From CAWAXW01 sp963786155 (GTDB lineage: Bacteria > Actinomycetota > CADDZG01 > WHSQ01): a stretch of 64,000 nt of DNA. The first letter of the stretch is position 1. Every line of letters begins with the position of its first letter. The notes below the pieces were generated by a model. It was not told where the DNA came from. It did no database searches and saw only the letters and a list, made by a program, of their open reading frames with translations. Below are positions 55,796 to 64,000 of this stretch, in pieces. Position numbers and translations under genes: made by a program. Where the stretch lies: the NCBI GenBank assembly GCA_963786155.1, contig CAWAXW010000006.1, forward strand, positions 744,001-808,000, read 5' to 3'.

Positions 55796-58700
55796 CTAGG
55801 TCGGTGGTCTGGCCGGCTTGGTGATTACGAGCTTTTTCTTTGACTTCGCGGTGCCCTCCGGGCTGATGACCGACACGAACCCGGTCTTGGTGCCGTCGGG
55901 AATCACGACCGTGATCTGATCGTCCGTCACAGAGGAGAAGACGGTTATCGACTTCGATCCGATCTTCACGGTGCGAACGCGATCGAGGTGGGTTCCGTTG
56001 ATCGTCAGCGTCGATCCCGGCCGCGCCTTGGCGGGCGCGAAGTTCTTGATCTTCGGCGGAAGGAGCTTCTCGAAGGTCGCGATGACGCCGCTCGTGGTCG
56101 ACGCCATGAAGGTGCAGGTCGGCTGGCTTCCCGCACATTCCCCGGCCCACGAGATGAAGCGCGATCCGGCTTGGGGCACAGCGGTCAGAGTGATCGTTTG
56201 CGACCCGACCTCCATCTCGCAGACGTCTCCGCAGCTGATGCCCGCGGGATCGCTGGTAACCGTGCCTTGGCCATCGCCCTGGGTCTCGACGAACAACCCA
56301 AGGCGGGCGGGGGCCTCGTAAGTAGCGACCTGTATGGAATCCCGAGGAAGCCCATCCTGGACGATCTCCGCAACTATCGTGCGCTCGCCGGCCACTCCGA
56401 CGGCCGGCTTGAACTCGAAGGAGCCCGAGGCCTCGCTCGTCTCGAGGATCACCGCAGACGTGTCGCCCGCGTTCTCGACGAAGCGAACGACCTGGCCCGG
56501 CACGGCCTTCAGGTTCCAGTTAAGGGATCTCGTCGCGCCGGTCCCATTCACCGAGGCCGAGACCTCGGGTTGGTCCAGCCCCTTCGCCGAGGAAGCGGAC
56601 TTGAGCGGTGAGGAACCGTTCTGCAGGGACACGATCCAGGTACCTGCGGCCGGCTTGTCCACCAACAGGATCGTCTCGTTCGTATCGTCATCGACCACGA
56701 ACAGGTAGTCGTCGTGTTGACCGAGCGTGTCGGGGCCGAGCTTGATCGACTGACCGTTGGGTCTCGTAACCGTGATCAGCGGTGGGGCCTGGGTGCCCTC
56801 GAACCTGAAGGCATGCACCGGCTCGCCCGGGGGCACTTGAATCTGAAGCTGCGTGGTGTCCTGGGCGGTAGCACTCGCCCTCGATGCCAGCCTGCCGCGC
56901 ACCACCGATCGAGGCATACCCACTGAGATCACAGCCCACGAAGGCCTGCGGACCTTCCTTCCACTTGAATCCCATGCCGGCGGCCCAGCCCGCAGACCAG
57001 CCTTGGATCTGGCCGCACACGGCCACTCCGATATCGGACAAGATCGCCTTCGCAGCGAGACCGACGCGGATGGTGTTGCACCCGTTGCATAGGAAGCTCG
57101 GCGTCGGAAGGTTGAGGGCCGCACCTACCTGGCCCTCGATCTGGAAGGCGAGAGGGCTTGAGCGGACCTGGCCGCGCACCCGACCGGTCACCTCTGCAAT
57201 ACCGAACTTGAAGCCGTTCGCGCAGGTCCCGAGGCATCCCTGCACGTCGATGCTGGCCGGCACGCTGTAGTCGACATACGCATCGCCGAGAGGGATATTC
57301 ATTACGGCGACATCCCCGGCCACCCTGAAGCCCGGAGTCTGAGCATTGTTGGGGAATCGCAGGGTGACATCACCATCGGCGGTCGCAGGACGCAAGCCGA
57401 AGAGCGTCGGTCCCCACTGGGCGCCCAAGCCACCGGTGAGCGAGGGCGGATTCCGATCCATCCCGAACTTGACCCTGTAGATCGCACTGCCGGGAAGAAG
57501 CGCGATCGGGATCACCGGCTGGCCGAGCTTGACCTCGGCGGATAGCTCCTCCAACTGAACCCCGTCGAATGCAATCGTCGCGTCGTTCACTTCGATGAGG
57601 CCCGGAAGCTCGACGTCGACCTTCCCTCGCCAATTCGCGGTAGAGCCGACGAAGGCGATATCGAGGTCGTTCACCTTTATGTAGTTGATGAGGGTCGCGC
57701 TGTCGATCTGGATACGACCGAAGTTGGGACGGTTCTGGTTGTTCAACACGAGCGTGCCGCGGATCGGCGATACCTGAGCTAGGAGAACCCTGACGTTCCC
57801 TGTTATGTCGAACTGACGAAGTGAAGGTATGTAATCCATCTGGAACGACGTCAGATCAAGCAAAGGTTGGGATGTGTTTGTCAACGTGTTCCGCAGCTCG
57901 AACAGCGGGATGTTTGCTCCGGCGATACGCGCCGAGGTGAGCTGCCCTCCCCTTAGCCGGAAGTCCCAGGTCAAGGTTGGGCCCCCCTGGGTCAGGGTCG
58001 CGACGCCGGTCCACTGGTCCTGGCCGGCCGCGTCTTTCTGCCAGTTCAGTTGGACGGTGGAAAGCGAGAACATGTTCGGGATCACGAGATTCGTGATGGT
58101 TACCCCAGCGCTCACCAGGTTGCCGAGGAGGTTCAGTTGGAGCTGGCCGTTGAAGCTCCCAGAGCCGTTCGTTCCGGCGACGGTTCCACTGACCTGGTAG
58201 GTCGGGAAAGCCGCCAACGTGATCTGCAGGTTGGTGACCACCGTCGTGCCTCCGAAGAGGGTGCACTGCGGGATCGTGATCGTGGACGAGGAGGGGATGC
58301 CGGTGCTCCTGCCCAGGAAGGTGAAGGTGCTGGTGCTCCTCTGGAAGTTCCAGCAGTCGCTACCGATCGTCTGCCGCGACGCGGCGAGCCGCCCCTCCCG
58401 TCGGCACAACGCCGCCCATGCTCCATGTCTTGCCGTTGGAGGAGGTCATGTTCAGGCCGGGAAGCTCGAACAACCCGGCGATGGACAGGTTGGTCAGCGT
58501 CATGTTCCCGAATGACACCTGGCCGTCGGTGAGGCCGACCGTGCCTCCAAGGCTCCCGGTCGCACTGGACGAGATGACGTCGCCACTAGCCCGCCAGGTC
58601 CTGCCCGCGCCCGAGTATGCCAATCGCGCGCCCTTAACGGCGAAGAACCCCGCGAGGGCGACGTCGAAGGGATCGGTCCGCATCGACGTCGCCGGGATCC

Positions 58701-61470
58701 CTCCTGACAATTGAGACTCCATCGTCACGAACGAGCCCTCACCCCCGAACATGTCCGGAAGCATGGCGGGGATCGTGATCAAGGCTCCGTTGGCGTTCGG
58801 CTGGAAAAGCGCGGCCGCCCCCACCTTCATTCCGAACAGATCTTCTCGTCCGGTCGACATAAGCAGCTCGGGGGTGTTGAGGTCGAGGTTGATCTTGTCC
58901 CGGAGCAGAACGAGGGGGTCAGGCGGGGTTCCGGTCGAGCTGATGGTGGCGAAGAGAGCGGCATCGCCCGAGGTGATCAGCTGTCGGTTGTCCTTGAACA
59001 ACGTGACCTCGCCGCCACCGGGATCCAGGTACAAGCCGTTGACGAGTATCGGCTGGATGCTCACGAGGCCGCCGCTCTTGTTCTTGAAGCAACCGGAGAT
59101 CCTCCAAGGGCCGACGCTGTGGTTTGTCTCGTTCCCGTCGCAGGGTGGCGGTCCCGCGGGGTCGGGCTCGAATCGGGCGTTGGCAAACACCGGTTTGCCT
59201 CCGACCGTCACCTCGCAGGTCTTCGACGTCCCGCTGCAGGCTCCGCTCCAGCCTCTGAACACCGAACCCCGGCCGACCGAAGCCGTAAGTTTGACGTTGC
59301 CTCGGAGATCCCCGCGACACTCATCGAACTGAGGCTTGCAATCGATGCCTTTCGGCGAGCTCTTCACCGTTCCGAACCCCGCCCCCAGCTTCCCTACTAC
59401 GAGCTCGGGAGGGAAGACTTCGAAGCGGTGATGGGCGGGGCTCGGGTCGGTTCCACGCTCGTTCTTCGCTCGAACGTAGAAGTCGTAGTGGCCGGACTTC
59501 AGATCGCCGTAGCTCACGATCGGCTGGTTCGCGGACGCGTTGGCCATCGAACCGCAATCCTTGTAATCGTGCTTTCCGGCATAGTCGACATTGGTCGAGA
59601 GCCGGCACTCGAATGAGACCGGATATCGGTTCGAAGCGAACCGGAAGGTCGCCTCTCGCGTTCCAACGGCCTCGCCCGGCTTCTCCGTGATGATCGTGTC
59701 CGGGGCTCCTTCGCGGCTCCAGTCGGGGACGACGAGCCGGTCCGGCGCGTAGTCCGTGAGCTGTTTCAGACCGCTTCCATCGGCACCGATGGTGAAGAGC
59801 TGACCGCCACGGATGAACGCGATACGAGTGCCGCTCGGCGACCACACGGGGGAGCGATCGCTCGGGCCGTCGGTCAGCTTGGCGAGCCCCGTCCCGCCGT
59901 TGATGTTGACCGTGTAGAGGCTCGATCTCCCCTGAGAGTCAACGACGACGAAGGCCATCTTCTGGCCGTTGGGGGAATAGCTCGGCTCGATATCGGTGCC
60001 CGGTTGGGTCGAGTCGGCAGTGAGCTGGGCAAGCCCCCGCCCGTCGGGCTGGATCGTGAACAGGTCGCCCCTGTCGGAGAAGACGAGCCGGGATCCGTCT
60101 GGAGACCACGCGGGGTTGCCTCCGTCGATCGCCAAGGTGACCGGTTGCACGTCGGTCCCATCGGGCTTGACCGTGTAGATCTTCGTCGTAGGCCCGGGAG
60201 GTCCCCAATCGGGCACATAGTCGTCACCGGGCGCGCTGGTAACCCGTGCCTCTGCGTCCGGCGTACTCGCAGAAACCGTATAGAGGTCAAGGTTGTCGTT
60301 GCGTCGGGCCTCGAAGACGATCGACGTCCCGTCTGGAGACCAGCTGGGGTGCTGGTCGTTAGAAATGTTGGTCGTGAGATGCAGCGGGTTCGACGCGTTG
60401 GAGCCGTTCGCGTTCATGACCATGATGTCGAGGTCGCCGTGCTCCGCGCTGCTGTAGGCGATCTTCGTCCCATCGGGCGAATACACCGGGTTGATCTCGT
60501 CCCATTCGGTATTGGTGAGGTTGACCTCCCCCGTTCCATCGGGGTTGATCTTGAAGATGTCGAACTGGTCCTCGCGCACTGACGAGAAGAGGATGTGCGC
60601 TCCATCACACGACCATTCGGGAGTTCCGTCCGTGAAGTCGTTGTTGGTCACCTGCTTGAGCGCCTTAGTACCGAGATCGAGAACGAAGATCTCGGTGTCG
60701 CCGCCGATCAACTTGGTTATCACCACCTTGTTCTCGGTGGGGTGATAAGCGAACGCGCCCGTATCTTGAGCCGGACTGACATCACGGTCGTCGCCGCCGA
60801 CCGCGGCTATCTCCCTGAAATTCAGTTGGTTGTTGTCGGTCCGCGTGAATCCGATGTGCAGCCCATCTGGTCGCCATCTCGGAGCGCCTTCGGTCGACTC
60901 CGTGCTCGTGAGCTTCTTGACGCCGCTGCCGGTCGGAACCTGAGCCGAGGGCGGCACCAGCGAGTGGATGTCGGTTCCGCTGAGGTAGGCGATCCGGGAA
61001 CCGGCGCGGCTCCCGTTCGTGCACGGTGCGGAGCCTCCGCCCACACTGCTCGTGAAAGCTATGCGGGAGCCATCGGGTGACCAGGCGGGCTCGACATCGC
61101 CGTTGCTCGTGCTCTCGAGCATGGTCTCGTTGCCGCCACTCGAAGCGATGGTGTGAAGACGCGGGCGACGCTTGGCATCGTCGGTATCGATATGCGAGTA
61201 GGCGATGCGACCATCGGGCGACCACGAGGGATGGATGATCGAACCATCTCCTTGCGTGACGACCCCGAGCTCGACCGAGTTCAGTGACGGGCTGACTTCG
61301 TTGGGATTGAGGGTCTCTATCCGGTACTCACCCTTGCCATCGTTCTGCCACACGATCGCGATGTCGCCGTCGAGTCCGGGTGGGGTGCCGCTCGCCGGTC
61401 GGCTCGGCGCGGCTACGAGCGCTGCGGCCAGCAGGCACGTGCTAACAGCAACGCGTATGGCGCGCTTCAT
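55796..61470 (-). CDS. Giant secreted TolB-propeller / InlB-repeat protein (two frameshifts)
   Basis: Three frames join into about 1,890 residues. A signal peptide (AIRVAVSTCLLAAALVAAPS) leads to some ten TolB/PD40 blades (PSWSPDGRIAYS, PAWSPDGSRIAFTS, PVYSPDGTKIAYSS). Next come an Ig-like segment, an InlB-type repeat (FRGWSGACSGTSKTCEVTVG) and a long beta-rich region. After breaks near 58,395 and 56,880 a second InlB-type repeat (FISWAGECAGSQPTCTFM) and an IPT/TIG domain (KIKNFAPAKARPGSTLTING) end the protein. Homologous joins (KTWSMGGVVP to GRLAASRQTIGSDC; GGARQAG to ASATAQDTTQ) support one gene. It is probably a surface adhesin or matrix protein. No membrane anchor at the C-terminus. Confidence 0.65.
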
Positions 61471-61647
61471 ACGGCAGGAAACACAGCACTAGCGAGCCCA
61501 GGGATACCGAGCTGGAACCATCGCGCGTAGAGGCGCATCTCCACTCCTCAGCTGGATTTTGTGAAGCATGAAGATGATGACGGCCGAGAAAGGAAATTCA
61601 TACCAATTCTGACTAGGCACTTCTGCGTATCTTTGAGTGCAGGCTCG

Positions 61648-61694
61648 AGCGGCAGGGATTGACGCCGCTCTTGCCGAATAGCTCCCCCGGCAAG
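61648..61694 (+). promoter_or_regulatory. Structured 5' leader: two abutting hairpins
   Basis: AGCGGC (61,648-61,653) pairs with GCCGCT (61,664-61,669). Immediately after, CTTGCCG (61,670-61,676) pairs with CGGCAAG (61,688-61,694). The stems touch and could stack. They lie 27 bases ahead of the ATG of the Cys-peptide gene, within a 251-base region (61,471-61,721) without other genes that is more AT-rich than its surroundings. I recognise no known riboswitch class. Confidence 0.4.
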
Positions 61695-61721
61695 CACGTG
61701 GACCAATGGGTAGGGGGAAAC

Positions 61722-61910
61722 ATGAAGAAAGCACGTCTGTTTCTGGTCGGGACATTGATGTCCACGTTCTTCATTGTCGGGCCGGCCGGCCCGGCGAGTG
61801 CAAACTGCCAGGGGGATCCGAACCTTCCAGACCCCTGTGTGGCGATCTGCCAGATCGGCCAGAGCAACAAGTACACCGAAGGTCTGTTCTCGTTCTGCGA
61901 GATCTGGTAA
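61722..61910 (+). CDS. Small secreted four-cysteine peptide
   Basis: A 62-residue precursor. MKKARLFLVGTLMSTFFIVG... ending at ASA is a clear signal peptide. The mature part of about 36 residues, ANCQGDPNLPDPCVAICQIG to SFCEIW, has four cysteines that could form two disulphides. GGGGGAAAC precedes the ATG. It is the only plus-strand gene among minus-strand secreted proteins, divergent from the giant protein. It could be a signalling or antimicrobial peptide; no immunity or processing gene is recognisable next to it. Confidence 0.6.
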   Translation: MKKARLFLVGTLMSTFFIVGPAGPASANCQGDPNLPDPCVAICQIGQSNKYTEGLFSFCEIW

Positions 61911-61939
61911 CAGCGAGATCGGCCGCGGCTCAGACTGCT

Positions 61940-62383
61940 TCATGGACCGTTCGAGAGCCTGACGCTGATCGTCCCAGTCGTTTTGATTGAGCTGGCCGGA
62001 CAGTCCACCTGGACCCCCCAGCGGGGAAGACCGATGTCGAACTCGAGCGAGTCACCCGGCTCGAATGAGATGGGTCCGGGCGTCTCGCCGCAGAAGCCTC
62101 GAAAGTTCTGTCCGCCACCACTTACCTCGAAATACACGGGTTGCCCGTGAGCGTCCGTCACCTTCGCGGTGAAGAAGGCTTCCGTCGGACGGGTCTCGAT
62201 GATCAGGCAGGCGAACGGACCCAACAACGACTGGCAGCCGGTGACCGGCGCTACGAATGGGGGTGCGTAGCTCGCCTCCACCGTGCGCTCGACACGCTTG
62301 CGCTCTGCCTTCTTGGCCTCAGCCGTAGTAGCGGAACCAACTGCAAGTCCGAGGACCATGAACAAGATCAAGAATCTCCTCAT
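61940..62383 (-). CDS. Secreted protein of unknown function, shares leader with upstream gene
   Basis: A 147-residue protein. The signal peptide MRRFLILFMVLGLAVGSATT is nearly identical to that of the next upstream gene. The mature part has four cysteines (VTGCQ, PFACLIIE, GFCGETPG, VDCPASS) and a beta-rich pattern (EVSGGGQNFRGFCGETPGPI, ISVRLSNG). Its ATG overlaps the stop of the FG-GAP gene by four bases, so the two are coupled. No family recognised. Confidence 0.65.
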   Translation of the reverse strand: MRRFLILFMVLGLAVGSATTAEAKKAERKRVERTVEASYAPPFVAPVTGCQSLLGPFACLIIETRPTEAFFTAKVTDAHGQPVYFEVSGGGQNFRGFCGETPGPISFEPGDSLEFDIGLPRWGVQVDCPASSIKTTGTISVRLSNGP

Positions 62384-63951
62384 CGGACGACCACCTTCCC
62401 TTTGACCACCGAGCTCTTGTTGCCGGCGGCATCGACGGCTTTGATCCGGTACTCGTACTTGCCTGGCTTCACTACTCGGCGATCGTCGTTGCGCCCATTC
62501 CATCTCACCGAATGCCGATCACCGGGGAGAGATTCACCCTTCAAGAGAGTCCGAACGGGCCGGCCGTCGCGGTTGAAGATCGTGAGGTCCACCGAGGCGC
62601 TCTCCGAAAGGGTGAACGCGATCGTCGTGAACCGCTTGTTGTCGGCGGTTGGCGTGAAAGGGTCCGGCGCATCGGCAACCTTGCTGATGGTCGGTGGGGT
62701 GGAGTCGCCGGTTACGTATGCATAGGCGGCACCCTGTTTGGGGTTGGCACCAACTTGCGCGAACCCGGACCCGACGATGACGTTGTCGCCGGACAGACCG
62801 ACCGAGACACCGAAGGTGTCGCCCGCGGCTCCATCTTGGGCGACGAGCTTTGCCTGCTCAGACCAGGTCGCGCCGCTGCGAGTGAACACGTAAGCGGAAC
62901 CCTGGCCATCCCTGCCGTCGATGTCGTCCATCTGCGCACCCGCCACGATCGTGTCCCCGGACACTGCCACCGAACGGGCGAACTGATCGCCCGCGGCCCC
63001 GTCCGACGCGGTGAGCTTTGCCTGCTCGGTCCAGGTTTGGCCGGCCCGGGTGAACACATAGGCGGAGCCCTGGTCGACGCTGTCGCCCGCGTCATCGTAG
63101 TAGGCACCCACAGCCGCGGTGTCGTCGTAAACCGATACCCAGAAGCCGAATCCGTCGTCGTCGGCGCCGTCCGATGCGGTCAGCTTCGCCTGCTCGGTCC
63201 AGGTTCCTTCGGATCGGGTGAACACGTAGGCCGAGCCCTGATTAGAGTTGGCGCCGACATCATCCCCCGCGGCCCCAACCAGCGCGGTGTCGCCCGATAG
63301 CGCGACCCGAAGGCCGAAATCAGAGTCGTTGCTGGCGTCTGAGGCGGTCAGCTTGGCCTGCTCGGTCCACGTTCCTCCGGCTCGGGTGAACAGGTAGGCG
63401 GCCCCCTGGTTTGGGTTGGCGTCGATCGTTGTCTGCGGGGCGGCCCCGATGAGCGCGGTGTCGCCGGACACCGCGACCGAGAAGCCGAATTGGTCGGCGA
63501 CGCGTCCGTCCGACGCGGTCAACTTGGCCTGTTCGCTCCAGGTTCCTCCGGACCGGGTGAAGACGTAGGCAGAGCCCTGATCGGCGTTGGCACCGACGTC
63601 ACGCCAGAAGGAGCCGACCACCACCGTGTCACCGTCCACGGCCACCGCTTGGCCGAATCGGTCCGCGGCGGCTCCGTCCGAGGGAACTAGCTTCGCCTGC
63701 TCGGTCCAGGTTCCTCCCGACCGGGTGAACACATAGGCCGCACCCTGAACTGGGCTGCCGGCGGCATTCTGCGGAGCGCCTATCACCGCGGTGTCTCCGG
63801 ACACCGCTACGGCGACACCGAAGAAGTCCGCGGCCGTCCCGTCCGAAGCGGTGAGCTTGGCGATCCGCCCCTCCGTCTTCTTGGCCTCGGCGCCACCCAT
63901 CGAACCGGCTATGAGTCCGAGGACCATGAACATGATCAAGAACCGTTTCAT
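62380..63951 (-). CDS. Secreted FG-GAP-repeat protein with FlgD-like C-terminal domain
   Basis: 523 residues: signal peptide (MKRFLIMFMVLGLIAGSMGG), then seven repeats of about 53-56 residues built on 'AKLTASDG-x-DxFG-xxVAVSGDTAxVGA ... QGSAYVFTRSGGTWTEQ', typical of FG-GAP/beta-propeller proteins. A C-terminal Ig-like domain of the FlgD type follows (FTLSESASVDLTIFNRDGRP, SVRWNGRNDDRRVVKPGKYE). AAGGAG lies ahead of the ATG. Seven blades should close one propeller. Probable extracellular binding protein; partner unknown. Confidence 0.8.
   Translation of the reverse strand: MKRFLIMFMVLGLIAGSMGGAEAKKTEGRIAKLTASDGTAADFFGVAVAVSGDTAVIGAPQNAAGSPVQGAAYVFTRSGGTWTEQAKLVPSDGAAADRFGQAVAVDGDTVVVGSFWRDVGANADQGSAYVFTRSGGTWSEQAKLTASDGRVADQFGFSVAVSGDTALIGAAPQTTIDANPNQGAAYLFTRAGGTWTEQAKLTASDASNDSDFGLRVALSGDTALVGAAGDDVGANSNQGSAYVFTRSEGTWTEQAKLTASDGADDDGFGFWVSVYDDTAAVGAYYDDAGDSVDQGSAYVFTRAGQTWTEQAKLTASDGAAGDQFARSVAVSGDTIVAGAQMDDIDGRDGQGSAYVFTRSGATWSEQAKLVAQDGAAGDTFGVSVGLSGDNVIVGSGFAQVGANPKQGAAYAYVTGDSTPPTISKVADAPDPFTPTADNKRFTTIAFTLSESASVDLTIFNRDGRPVRTLLKGESLPGDRHSVRWNGRNDDRRVVKPGKYEYRIKAVDAAGNKSSVVKGKVVVR
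62735..63885 (-). repeat. Seven tandem FG-GAP-type coding repeats
   Basis: The DNA of the FG-GAP protein repeats with a period of about 160-175 bases. The most conserved block encodes GSAYVFTRSGGTWTEQAKLT. The units have drifted and vary in length by whole codons, as expected for old intragenic duplications rather than a recent satellite. Confidence 0.7.
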
Positions 63952-64000
63952 CGAAATCTCCTTCTTAGGAACCGCTGTTGATCGACAGGCGTGGGAAAGA

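Noticed and set aside
58711..59616. Plus-strand open frame of 301 codons
   Set aside because: It is antisense to the TolB/InlB-repeat protein, whose repeats are clear; no ribosome site and no recognisable motif.
61640..61720. c-di-GMP (GEMM) riboswitch ahead of the Cys peptide
   Set aside because: The two-hairpin layout is suggestive, but I do not find the conserved GEMM bases; listed only as a structured leader of unknown class.
62735..63885. Tandem repeats as a CRISPR array
   Set aside because: The units are about 165 bases, in frame, and encode FG-GAP blades; no short direct repeats with unique spacers.

Overview
The window is GC-rich, densely coded bacterial DNA that best fits an uncultured actinomycetote. 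The evidence is the order phoH-ybeY-CBS/DUF21 protein-era-recO-uppS-glyS-dgt-dnaG, which matches the order I know from Mycobacterium. A WhiG/FliA-type sigma factor, a DevS/DevR-like two-component pair and frequent GTG/TTG starts with four-base ATGA/GTGA overlaps agree with this. No species can be named. Many genes, including essential ones (glyS, ppdK), carry compensating frameshifts, several beside C/G runs. I read these as uncorrected sequencing or assembly indels and annotate such genes as single broken loci.

Layout. 1-6.4 kb: housekeeping block (phoH end, ybeY, CNNM/CBS protein, era, cold-shock-like protein, exported sulfatase, recO, uppS, small coiled-coil membrane protein). 6.4-13.0 kb, minus strand: secreted HEFGH metallopeptidase-like protein, zinc-ribbon/PsbP-like protein, MscS-like channel and two further CNNM/CBS proteins. 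13.0-23.0 kb, plus strand: glyS, a small beta-sandwich protein, ppdK, a two-TM protein with a processive glycosyltransferase, then dgt-dnaG-rpoD. 23.0-26.2 kb: YtxH-like protein, tRNA-Asn, WhiG-like sigma factor, LVIVD-repeat protein, CADD/heme-oxygenase-fold protein.

26.4-39.2 kb is one long plus-strand run of exported or membrane proteins: alpha/beta hydrolase, cupredoxin, anchored glucose/sorbosone-dehydrogenase-like quinoprotein, anchored cupredoxin-like protein, MacB/FtsX-type ABC transporter, and two tandem DUF6351-like proteins. It looks like an envelope oxidoreductase/hydrolase system of unknown substrate.

39.3-51.0 kb looks like a DosR/DevR-type dormancy or hypoxia regulon: zinc alcohol dehydrogenase, GNAT-fused ADP-forming acyl-CoA synthetase, alanine-dehydrogenase-like protein, a universal-stress-protein remnant, CBS protein, PNPOx-like protein, FAD oxidoreductase, VIT1/CCC1 transporter, DevS-like kinase, DevR-like regulator and hemerythrin. 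A 39-bp element, identical at 38 positions, lies upstream of two of these genes. Related 6-2-6 inverted repeats lie at similar distances from two more starts. These boxes are the strongest new signal in the window.

51.0-64 kb, mostly minus strand: aromatic-ring FAD monooxygenase, biotin-dependent carboxyltransferase, branched-chain-amino-acid-type solute-binding lipoprotein, tRNA-Met(CAT), a roughly 1,890-residue secreted TolB/InlB-repeat protein split by frameshifts, a tiny secreted Cys peptide with a two-hairpin leader, and two secreted proteins sharing a signal peptide (one with seven FG-GAP-type repeats).
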